Of a stretch of DNA of 64,000 nucleotides, positions 7,641-14,799 are shown one piece after another. The stretch lies in contig NZ_JBGVSA010000001.1 of assembly GCF_041807905.1 (NCBI RefSeq), positions 1-64,000 of the forward strand, read 5' to 3'. Origin of the DNA: JBGVSA01 sp041807905. GTDB lineage: Bacteria; Pseudomonadota; Gammaproteobacteria; Burkholderiales; Rhodocyclaceae. Numbering within the stretch: the first letter of the stretch is position 1; every line of letters starts with the position of its first letter. Both the position numbers and the translations under genes were made by a program. The notes beneath the pieces are model-generated. The model did not search any database, was not told the DNA's origin, and saw nothing but the letters and a program-made list of their open reading frames with translations.

Positions 7641-10600
7641 ATGCATTCGAACGCGCGTAACGAACCCGTGATCTATCTGAGCGTCATCCTGTCGGCGCTC
7701 TGCATTTTCACTCTTGATGTCATGACGCCGCCCGGTACCACCGAATGGCTCTTTTACATGTTGCCGGTGGCGCTTTGCGCGTTGCAGTCCCGCCCCTTTT
7801 TCGTCGTCGCGACGACGGGCGTGAGTTCGGTCCTCCTGTTCATCGGGCTGCTGGTGTATGCCAGGAGCGGCATTCCCGATACCTCGATCCTCAATCGCAG
7901 CTACGGCGTCATCAGCCTGTGGGCCATCGCTTTTCTCGTGCGGCAGGTGATCGTCTCGCGCAATCGCGTCGAGCGCATGGCGTGGATCAACGACGGCCAG
8001 ATGCGGGTGTCGCAAAGCATGCTGGGCGAATTGAGCATTGCCGAAGTCGGCGGCAACGTGCTGCGGGAACTGACGCAGTATCTTGGCGCGGCAGTCGGCG
8101 CGGTCTACCACCTGGATAACAACATGCTCGTCCGCAGCGCCACCTACGGCCTGCGCAGCAACGAGGATGCGCCGCCGCGGATCGCGCCGGGCGAAGGCAT
8201 TGCCGGACAGGCCGCGCGAGACCGCAAGGTGGTGCAGCTCGCAGACCTTCCGCCCGATCATCTGCGTATTGAATCGGCCACGGGCGCCAGCCGCGCCGCG
8301 CGCGTGACCGTCGCCCCGCTGACGGCCGATGGCGTGGTCTACGGCGTGGTCGAACTGGGTTTCACTGGCGCGGGAGCGTGCATGGCCGACGAGCGAGAAC
8401 TGCTCGAACGCATTGCCGACAACGTCGGCGTCGGCCTGCGCTCGGCGGTCTATCGCGTGCGCCTGCTCGAACTGCTTGAAGAAACGCAGCAGCAGAGCGA
8501 GGAACTGCAGGCGCAGCAGGAAGAGTTGCGCGTGTCCAACGAAGAGCTCGAGGAGCAAAGCCGCATTCTGCGCGAGTCGCAGACACGACTCGAAGCCCAG
8601 CAGGCCGAACTCGAACAGAGCAACCTTCAGCTCGAAGAACAGACGAGCCGGCTGGAAGGACAAAAGCAGGATCTGCTCGCCGCCCAGCGTTCGCTGCGCG
8701 ACAACGCCGCCGAACTGGAACGCGCCAACCGCTACAAGTCCGAGTTCCTCGCCAACATGTCGCACGAATTGCGCACGCCGCTGAACAGTTCGCTGATCCT
8801 CTCCAAACTGCTGGCCGACAACAAGAACGGCGGGCTCACCGAAGAACAGGTGCGACATGCGCGCACGATCCATGCGGCCAACAGCGACCTGCTCAATCTG
8901 ATCAATGAGATCCTCGATCTGTCGAAGATCGAATCCGGCCATTTGAGCATTGAACCGGAAAGCCACTCGCTGTCGTCCATACTCGAAACGCTGCGCCAGA
9001 CGTTCGAGCCCGTCGCCCACCAGCGCGGCCTGGCCTTTCACTTCGAAATCGAAACCGACGCGCCTGTGCGGCTCGTGACGGACGCGCAACGCCTGCAGCA
9101 GATCCTCAAAAATCTGCTGTCGAACGCATTCAAATTCACCGAGCGCGGCAGCGTGAGCCTCATCGTCGGGCCTGCCTCGCACGGCAAGGTGTCGTTCAGC
9201 GTGCGGGACACAGGCGTGGGCATCGCGCCGCATCAGCAGGAAGTCATCTTTGAAGCCTTCCGCCAGGCCGACGGGACCACCAGCCGCAAATATGGCGGCA
9301 CCGGCCTGGGCCTGTCGATATCGCGAGAGCTGGCCCGCCTGCTGGGCGGCGCCATCACGGTGGAAAGCGCCCAGGGCCAGGGCAGCACTTTTACGCTCAC
9401 CGTGCCGGTGAATGTGGAAGACGCGCAGGCCGTGGAACAGGCCTCCCAAGCAAGCGACACGGCCAGCGTGCGACCGACGCAGGCGCCGGTCGTGGAGCGC
9501 ATCGCCGAACAGGCGGCCAGCGCCCCCGCGCCATCGCCCCATATCACCGACGACCGCGACCAGCCCCTGCATCACGAGCGGCTGATCCTGCTCGTCGAAG
9601 ACGACATGCGTTTTGCCGCCGTGCTGTACGAGCTCGCACATGAACTCGGCTTCGACTGCGTGCACGCGTCGACCGCTGCCGACGCCATCCGGCTCGCGCG
9701 AGAGCTCACGCCCAGCGGCATTCTGCTCGACATCGAACTGCCGGATCTGTCGGGCCTGTCGGTCCTCGAACGGCTCAAGCGCGATTCGGCGACGCGCCAT
9801 ATCCCGGTGCACATGGTGTCGGTGTCCGATCACGTGCAGACGGCGCTGGAACTGGGCGCAGTAGGCTACGCGCTCAAGCCTGTGGCGCGCGACGAAATCG
9901 AACAGGCCATCCATCGGCTGGAGAATCAATTGCGCAGCCGCATGCGGCGCGTGCTGGTCGTCGAAGACGACGATTCGCTGCGCGCGAACATCGGCCTGCT
10001 GCTTGGCGCGGAAGATGTCGAAATCGTGGGCGTGGGCACTGCGGCGGGGGCACTGGAACTACTTTCGGCGTCCACCTTCGATTGCATGGTGATGGACCTG
10101 ATGCTGCCCGACGCATCCGGCTACACGCTGCTCGAAGCGATGGCCAGCGGCGGCAAGTACGCCTTTCCTCCGGTCATCGTCTACACCGGCCGGGCCCTGA
10201 CGCGGCAGGACGAAGAGCGCCTGCGCCGCTATTCGCGTTCGATCATCATCAAGGGCGCCAAGTCGCCGGAGCGCCTGCTCGATGAGGTCAGCCTCTTCCT
10301 GCACCGCGTGGAGTCGACCCTGCCGCCCGACAAGCAGCGGCTGTTGCGGCAAGCGCGCCAGCGCGACCAAGTGTTCGAGGAGCGCCGATTGCTATTGGTC
10401 GAGGATGACATCCGCAACATCTACGCCCTGTCGGCGGTGTTCGAGTCGCTCGGCGCCACGCTGGAAATCTGTCGCAACGGGCGCGAGGCGCTGGAGCGCA
10501 TCGGAACCGAGGAGCCGGTGGATCTCGTGCTGATGGACATCATGATGCCGGAGATGGATGGCCTCACCGCAATCCGCCACATCCGCGCGATGCCCGACCG

Positions 10601-10748
10601 ACAACGCCTGCCGATCATCGCGCTGACCGCCAAGGCCATGGCGGACGACCGCCAGCACTGCCTGGAGGCCGGCGCCAACGATTACGTCGCCAAGCCGGTC
10701 GATATCGACCGACTGGTGTCGCTGTGCCGCGTATGGATGCCCAAATGA
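7641..10748 (+). CDS. Membrane hybrid histidine kinase with GAF domain and three receiver domains
   Basis: 1035 residues. Four or so membrane helices occupy residues ~10-115, then a GAF domain (~130-275), a long Glu/Gln-rich coiled coil (~275-360), the dimerisation/phosphoacceptor domain with His375 in MSHELRTPLN, the ATPase domain (~470-590, with GTGLGLSI), and receivers at ~650-765, 770-890 and 910-1030. Each receiver keeps the acidic pocket (VEDD), a phosphoacceptor Asp and the late Lys. No HPt domain is present, so the receivers may tune the kinase or serve as sinks. The stop overlaps the CheR start by four bases (ATGA), showing translational coupling. The input signal is unknown. Confidence 0.93.
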   Translation: MHSNARNEPVIYLSVILSALCIFTLDVMTPPGTTEWLFYMLPVALCALQSRPFFVVATTGVSSVLLFIGLLVYARSGIPDTSILNRSYGVISLWAIAFLVRQVIVSRNRVERMAWINDGQMRVSQSMLGELSIAEVGGNVLRELTQYLGAAVGAVYHLDNNMLVRSATYGLRSNEDAPPRIAPGEGIAGQAARDRKVVQLADLPPDHLRIESATGASRAARVTVAPLTADGVVYGVVELGFTGAGACMADERELLERIADNVGVGLRSAVYRVRLLELLEETQQQSEELQAQQEELRVSNEELEEQSRILRESQTRLEAQQAELEQSNLQLEEQTSRLEGQKQDLLAAQRSLRDNAAELERANRYKSEFLANMSHELRTPLNSSLILSKLLADNKNGGLTEEQVRHARTIHAANSDLLNLINEILDLSKIESGHLSIEPESHSLSSILETLRQTFEPVAHQRGLAFHFEIETDAPVRLVTDAQRLQQILKNLLSNAFKFTERGSVSLIVGPASHGKVSFSVRDTGVGIAPHQQEVIFEAFRQADGTTSRKYGGTGLGLSISRELARLLGGAITVESAQGQGSTFTLTVPVNVEDAQAVEQASQASDTASVRPTQAPVVERIAEQAASAPAPSPHITDDRDQPLHHERLILLVEDDMRFAAVLYELAHELGFDCVHASTAADAIRLARELTPSGILLDIELPDLSGLSVLERLKRDSATRHIPVHMVSVSDHVQTALELGAVGYALKPVARDEIEQAIHRLENQLRSRMRRVLVVEDDDSLRANIGLLLGAEDVEIVGVGTAAGALELLSASTFDCMVMDLMLPDASGYTLLEAMASGGKYAFPPVIVYTGRALTRQDEERLRRYSRSIIIKGAKSPERLLDEVSLFLHRVESTLPPDKQRLLRQARQRDQVFEERRLLLVEDDIRNIYALSAVFESLGATLEICRNGREALERIGTEEPVDLVLMDIMMPEMDGLTAIRHIRAMPDRQRLPIIALTAKAMADDRQHCLEAGANDYVAKPVDIDRLVSLCRVWMPK

Positions 10749-11599
10749 CCACCGACGCCTTTCTCGACGTGCAGGCCGACAATGGACGGCTCGATGTCGA
10801 CATCGAGCTGCGCCTGCTGCTCGAAGGGGTGTTCCTCAAGTACCAGCACGATTTTCGCCATTACGCGGTGGCGTCGCTGCGCCGGCGCGTGACGCAGGCG
10901 ATGGAAATGTTCGGCTGCGCCACGGTGTCGCAATTGCAAGACCGCGTGCTGCACGAGCCGGAAGTGTTCGCGCAGATGCTGCAGTACTTCACCGTGCAAC
11001 TGTCCGACATGTTCCGCGACCCGGCGTACTTTCGCGCGCTGCGCGAACAGGTCTTGCCGGTGCTGCGCACGTATCCGTCGATCAAGGTGTGGGTGGCCGG
11101 CTGCAGCAGCGGTGAAGAGGTCTGGTCGCTGGCCATCATGCTGGCCGAAGAAGGCCTGCTCGATCGCACGCTGATCTACGCCACGGACATCAATCCCAAA
11201 GCGCTGCGCATCGCCGAGGGCGGCATCTATTCGGGCGAACGCGTGGCCGGCTTTTCGGCCAACTATCTTGCGGCCGGCGGGGTACGCTCGCTCTCCGACT
11301 ACTACACCGCCGCCTACGAGAACGTGGTGTTCGACCGCAGCCTGCGCCAGCACATGGTGTTCGCCGACCACAGCCTAGCAACCGACAGTGTGTTCTCGGA
11401 GGTGCATCTGGTGTCCTGCCGCAACGTGCTGATCTACTTCAATCGAGCGCTGCAGGACCGTGCCTTGCAGTTGTTCCGCGATTCGCTGGTGCATCGCGGA
11501 TTCCTAGGGCTGGGCACGCGCGAGACCCTGCGCTTTTCGTGCCTGGCCGACAGTTTTCACGAAATCGCGCCGCCCTTGCGCGTCTACCAACGGGGCTAG
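10745..11599 (+). CDS. CheR-type protein-glutamate methyltransferase
   Basis: 284 residues with an N-terminal helical CheR domain and the SAM-binding methyltransferase fold. The SAM loop VWVAGCSSGEEVWSLAI is near residue 120 and the HLVSCRNVLIYF block near 220; the beta-subdomain region around YENVVFDRSLRQHMVF follows CheR. It methylates receptor glutamates using S-adenosylmethionine (family role). The start ATG overlaps the kinase stop as ATGA and is preferred to the upstream in-frame ATG at 10724. No TPR tail. It lies between a hybrid kinase and CheB without CheA/CheW, so the methylated target may be the kinase system or one of the two receptors in this region. Confidence 0.93.
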   Translation: MTTDAFLDVQADNGRLDVDIELRLLLEGVFLKYQHDFRHYAVASLRRRVTQAMEMFGCATVSQLQDRVLHEPEVFAQMLQYFTVQLSDMFRDPAYFRALREQVLPVLRTYPSIKVWVAGCSSGEEVWSLAIMLAEEGLLDRTLIYATDINPKALRIAEGGIYSGERVAGFSANYLAAGGVRSLSDYYTAAYENVVFDRSLRQHMVFADHSLATDSVFSEVHLVSCRNVLIYFNRALQDRALQLFRDSLVHRGFLGLGTRETLRFSCLADSFHEIAPPLRVYQRG

Positions 11600-11603
11600 C
11601 GGC

Positions 11604-12218
11604 ATGTCCAACCGACCCGCCATCGATGCCGTCGTTATCGGCGCCTCCGCAGGCGGCGTGGATGCCATCGGCCAGCTCTTGTCGGCGCTGCCGCAAGACT
11701 TCGGACTGCCGATCATGTTCGTGCTGCACCTGCCAGCCGGCCACTCCAGCCTTCTGCCGGAAGTCCTCGGCCACTACTGTCGCCTGCCGGTCTGCGAAGC
11801 GCTCGACAAGCAGCCTATTGCGGGCGGGACCGTCTATTGCGCACCAGCGGATTGCCATCTGCTGGTAGAGCCGGATTTCACGCTGTCGCTGTCGATCGAC
11901 GATCCGGTGAATTTCTCGCGTCCGTCGATCGACCTGCTGTTCGAGTCCGCCGCCTATGCGTATCGTGCCCGTCTGCTGGCCATCGTGCTGACCGGCGCAA
12001 GCAGCGACGGCGCGAACGGCCTGGCCACCGTGCGGGCGTGCGGCGGCCGGGCGTGGGTGCAACAACCGGCCCAGGCCGCCCACGCCACCATGCCGAGCGC
12101 TGCCATTGCACGTGCCGGTGCCGATGCAATCCTGTCCCTGCCTGCGATGGCGGATGCCTTGCAGGCGATATCAACATACTCACCGAACGACAATGAACGC
12201 CAGGCTCACCATGACTGA
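11604..12218 (+). CDS. CheB-type methylesterase without receiver domain
   Basis: 204 residues, only the catalytic CheB domain. The predicted triad is Ser15 (GASAGG), His42 (VLHLPAGH) and Asp135 (GASSDGANG). Canonical CheB is ~350 residues because an N-terminal receiver gates activity; here that receiver is missing, so activity would be constitutive or controlled in trans by the receivers of the kinases on either side. It starts 5 bases after cheR stops, and its stop overlaps the start of the next gene by 8 bases. Confidence 0.92.
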   Translation: MSNRPAIDAVVIGASAGGVDAIGQLLSALPQDFGLPIMFVLHLPAGHSSLLPEVLGHYCRLPVCEALDKQPIAGGTVYCAPADCHLLVEPDFTLSLSIDDPVNFSRPSIDLLFESAAYAYRARLLAIVLTGASSDGANGLATVRACGGRAWVQQPAQAAHATMPSAAIARAGADAILSLPAMADALQAISTYSPNDNERQAHHD

Positions 12219-13338
12219 CGACGTGAATATCCTCATCGTCGATGACGTCGAACAGAACCTGCTTGCCATGGAGGCCGTGCTCGCGCGGCCCGGCATCCGG
12301 TTGCTGAAGGCTTCGTCCGGCCCCGAGGCGCTGGAGATCCTGCTCGATGCCGACGTCGCCCTGGCGCTGGTCGACGTGCAGATGCCGGGCATGGATGGCT
12401 TTGAGCTGGCCGAGCTGATCCGCGGCCGCGAACGCACCCGTGGCATTCCGCTGATGTTCCTGACCGCCGCCTCGCGCGATCCGGCGCGCGTCTTTCGCGG
12501 TTACGAGACCGGTGCGGTGGACTTCCTGTTCAAGCCCGTCGAACCGAACATCCTGCGCAACAAGGTCGAAGTCTTCGTCGAGCTGCACATGCAGCGCCGC
12601 TTGCTGTCGGAACAGTTGGCCGAACTACGGCACGCACTTCGCCTGAACGAGGTCTTTACCGCCGTGCTCGGGCACGATCTGCGCAATCCGCTGGCGGCCA
12701 TCCGCTATTCGGCCGAAGCCATCCTGCGCAAGGCCGGAGACGAAAAACTCGTGGCCGCCGCCTCGCGCATCCAGACCTGCAGCGGCCGCATGGCGCGCAT
12801 GATCGATCAGTTGCTCGACGTGGCGCGACTGCGCGCCAGCGGGCTGGAACTCAAGCGCCGCCGCACCGATCTGCTGGAGGTGGCGATGACGATACGTGAC
12901 GAGTTCGAACGCGCTGCGCCCGAACGCATCTCGGTCGACGGCCGCGGCGACACGCACGTGGACGTCGATGTCGACCGCATGTCGCAGGTGTTATCGAACC
13001 TGATCGGCAACGCGCTCCAGCACGGCGACCCGCAGCAGCCCATCGAGGTCTATCTGGATGGTCGCGCGCCCGACTCGCTGACCATCACGGTGAGCAACGG
13101 AGGCGCGATTCCCACCCAGCAGATCGCCAATCTGTTCCAGCCATTCCAGGGACAACAGGGCGTGGATGCGCAGGCGCGTGAAGGCCTGGGGCTCGGCCTG
13201 TACATCGTGGACCGCTTCGTCCAGGCCCATGGCGGCGCGGTCACGGCGCTTTCCGAGCAGAACCGCACGCGCCTGACCGTCACCCTGCCCCGACACGCCA
13301 CCAGCGCCATGCGCGCGAACGTCACGGCGCCGCTGTAG
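12211..13338 (+). CDS. Receiver-histidine kinase (REC-HisKA-HATPase), soluble
   Basis: 375 residues, no membrane segment. A receiver (residues ~5-120) with IVDD, phosphoacceptor Asp in ALVDVQMPGMDG and Lys in FLFKPVEP is followed by HisKA with His155 in VLGHDLRNPLAAI and an ATPase domain ending in GLGLGLYIVDRF. This order suits a kinase whose activity is set by phosphorylation of its own N-terminal receiver, for example by the upstream hybrid kinase. The ATG at 12211 overlaps the CheB stop; ATG 12193 in the same frame would add six residues and is possible. Last of the tightly coupled four-gene set. Confidence 0.92.
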   Translation: MTDDVNILIVDDVEQNLLAMEAVLARPGIRLLKASSGPEALEILLDADVALALVDVQMPGMDGFELAELIRGRERTRGIPLMFLTAASRDPARVFRGYETGAVDFLFKPVEPNILRNKVEVFVELHMQRRLLSEQLAELRHALRLNEVFTAVLGHDLRNPLAAIRYSAEAILRKAGDEKLVAAASRIQTCSGRMARMIDQLLDVARLRASGLELKRRRTDLLEVAMTIRDEFERAAPERISVDGRGDTHVDVDVDRMSQVLSNLIGNALQHGDPQQPIEVYLDGRAPDSLTITVSNGGAIPTQQIANLFQPFQGQQGVDAQAREGLGLGLYIVDRFVQAHGGAVTALSEQNRTRLTVTLPRHATSAMRANVTAPL

Positions 13339-13481
13339 GCAGCGCCGCGCGCACGAACTTTGCGACAGCCATGTAACAGGACTGGAATCTCCCCCCGGCG
13401 GGTCTATGCTGCAGTGCGGCATACGATTTGCTGCCATGCATTACACCGTCCGCGGACGGGCATGAACAGGAGGAAAGCGTA

Positions 13482-13748
13482 ATGAGTACTTCGATCAACC
13501 CGGACACCTTTGAAGAGATCATTCCCGCGCAGCCGCGCGATCCATATGGCCCGAGCGATAGCGTCGACTCGGCGAGCGACGTGGTGGGCACGCCATTGGA
13601 GGGCATCGAGACCGATGCTGAAGGCACGGGCGAGCGCCCGTCGGTGGATGACGATGACCTGGTGCCGAGCAATGTGGGACACGACCTGGAGCCCGATGTG
13701 ATACTGGTGCCCGGCGCGCCGAAGGAACCGGACGAGGAGGAAAGCTGA
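13482..13748 (+). CDS. Small acidic protein of unknown function
   Basis: 88 residues, strongly acidic (Asp/Glu with few Lys/Arg), Pro- and Ser-rich, no hydrophobic helix, probably unstructured. No family recognised. The start ATG is fixed by a full AGGAGG at 13468-13473. It is 143 bases after the receiver-kinase and could be its own unit; a hairpin follows at 13759. Like the small protein at 7408 it borders the kinase/CheR/CheB set, so a role in the same response is possible but unproven. Confidence 0.65.
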   Translation: MSTSINPDTFEEIIPAQPRDPYGPSDSVDSASDVVGTPLEGIETDAEGTGERPSVDDDDLVPSNVGHDLEPDVILVPGAPKEPDEEES

Positions 13749-13758
13749 ACGCTTCGAC

Positions 13759-13775
13759 GGGCGCCGCAGGCGCCC
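13759..13775. terminator. GC hairpin between convergent genes
   Basis: gggcgcc (13759-13765) and ggcgccc (13769-13775) with loop gca, 10 bases after the acidic-protein stop and 13 before the end of the convergent glycosyltransferase gene. The following tcgttgtctcg is weakly T-rich. Confidence 0.5.
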
Positions 13776-13787
13776 TCGTTGTCTCGA

Positions 13788-14333
13788 CTACAAGCCTGCC
13801 TGTGCGGGCGAAGCGCGGCGCTCCGGCGCACGCGGGCCGCTACGGGCAATTTCGCCGGCGACGATGGTGCGCACCATGATGAGCTGGCGTTGTGCCTCGC
13901 TGGCGTCTTCGTCGATCGAAGTGTCGCGTACCCAATGCGTGAGCAGGCGCCCCGGCTGATCGGCTCCTCGGCCGAGCCGCAAAGGAATGTCCGCGAGCAT
14001 GCACATCAGCGCCGCGGGCAAGGCGCTCTCGCCACGCCGTGTAAAGATGACAGCCCCATCGAAGTCGCCCGCATCGATGCGCGCGATCATGCGGCGGTCG
14101 GCAATCGCTTCGTTCTCGCTCGCGATCGACAGCCACGGTGCGTCGTACAGGATGACGTGATCGACCTCTTCGATCCGCTGCGCAGGCGTGGCACAGGGCG
14201 GAGAAGTCAGCAGCGTGATGCGGCGCGACGGCAGGTCGTGCTTGAGCAACTGCAACGCCGGCTGGCACATCGACAGATCGCCGCGCACATCGAAACGGAC
14301 GCACAAGATATGTTGGGCATCGAACCAGCTCAT
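13788..14333 (-). CDS. Half-length family 9 glycosyltransferase (heptosyltransferase-like), N-terminal domain only
   Basis: 181 residues; ADP-heptose:LPS heptosyltransferases are ~320-370. The N-terminal Rossmann domain is well matched: ILCVRFDVRGDLSMCQPALQLL with the conserved Gly-Asp, RRITLLTSPP, VDHVILYDAPWL and the PAALMCMLADIPLRLG block. The nucleotide-sugar-binding C-terminal half is absent and the protein ends in an Arg/Pro/Ala-rich tail. GGAGGAGCGAAGC precedes the ATG at 14333. It ends a minus-strand set with a response regulator and a hybrid kinase. It is either a truncated, inactive gene or a recruited half-domain. Confidence 0.75.
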   Translation of the reverse strand: MSWFDAQHILCVRFDVRGDLSMCQPALQLLKHDLPSRRITLLTSPPCATPAQRIEEVDHVILYDAPWLSIASENEAIADRRMIARIDAGDFDGAVIFTRRGESALPAALMCMLADIPLRLGRGADQPGRLLTHWVRDTSIDEDASEAQRQLIMVRTIVAGEIARSGPRAPERRASPAQAGL

Positions 14334-14419
14334 GCTTCGCTCCTCCGCGTTTTCTGCGCCCCTTGGGGGCATGGATCGCATAGGGGCAGCAAGCGGCGTT
14401 CCCGCCGCCCGGGGCGCAC

Positions 14420-14788
14420 TCAGGCGGGCTTGAGCAAGGAATCGATGGTGTCGATCAGTTCGCGGTAGCGGACCGGCTTGGTGAGATATGCGTCGCATCC
14501 GGCGGCGCGGATGCGGGCGGCGTCTTCGGGCATGGCGAAGGCCGTCAGCGCAACGATGCGCAGGTCGCGCGTACCGGGTGCGGCACGCAACTGTCGCGTT
14601 GCCGTGAGGCCATCCATGCCCGGCAATTGCACGTCCATCAGGACGAGGTCGGGCTGCTCGCGATTGATCACCTGCAGCCCGGTGACGGCGTCATCGGCCG
14701 TCAGCACCTGATGCCCGGCCTTGTCCAGCACGAGGCTTACCAGCTTCATGTTGGTCGGGTTGTCTTCGATGACGAGAATGCGTGCCAT
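14420..14788 (-). CDS. Single-domain response regulator (DivK/CheY-like)
   Basis: 122 residues, one receiver domain and no output domain. It has VIEDNPTN at residues 5-12, the phosphoacceptor Asp in LVLMDVQLPGMDG near residue 52, Thr/Ala switch residues in VALTAFAM and the Lys in YLTKPV. It is closest in style to DivK-type regulators downstream of hybrid kinases. It starts 11 bases after the CHASE3 hybrid kinase ends, so the two are almost certainly co-transcribed and it is a likely phosphorelay partner. Confidence 0.93.
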   Translation of the reverse strand: MARILVIEDNPTNMKLVSLVLDKAGHQVLTADDAVTGLQVINREQPDLVLMDVQLPGMDGLTATRQLRAAPGTRDLRIVALTAFAMPEDAARIRAAGCDAYLTKPVRYRELIDTIDSLLKPA

Positions 14789-14799
14789 GCCTCGATGCC

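Noticed and set aside
7548..9929. 793-codon minus-strand open frame
   Set aside because: Antisense to the hybrid kinase; repetitive FE/QF/RR composition, no domain and no ribosome site.
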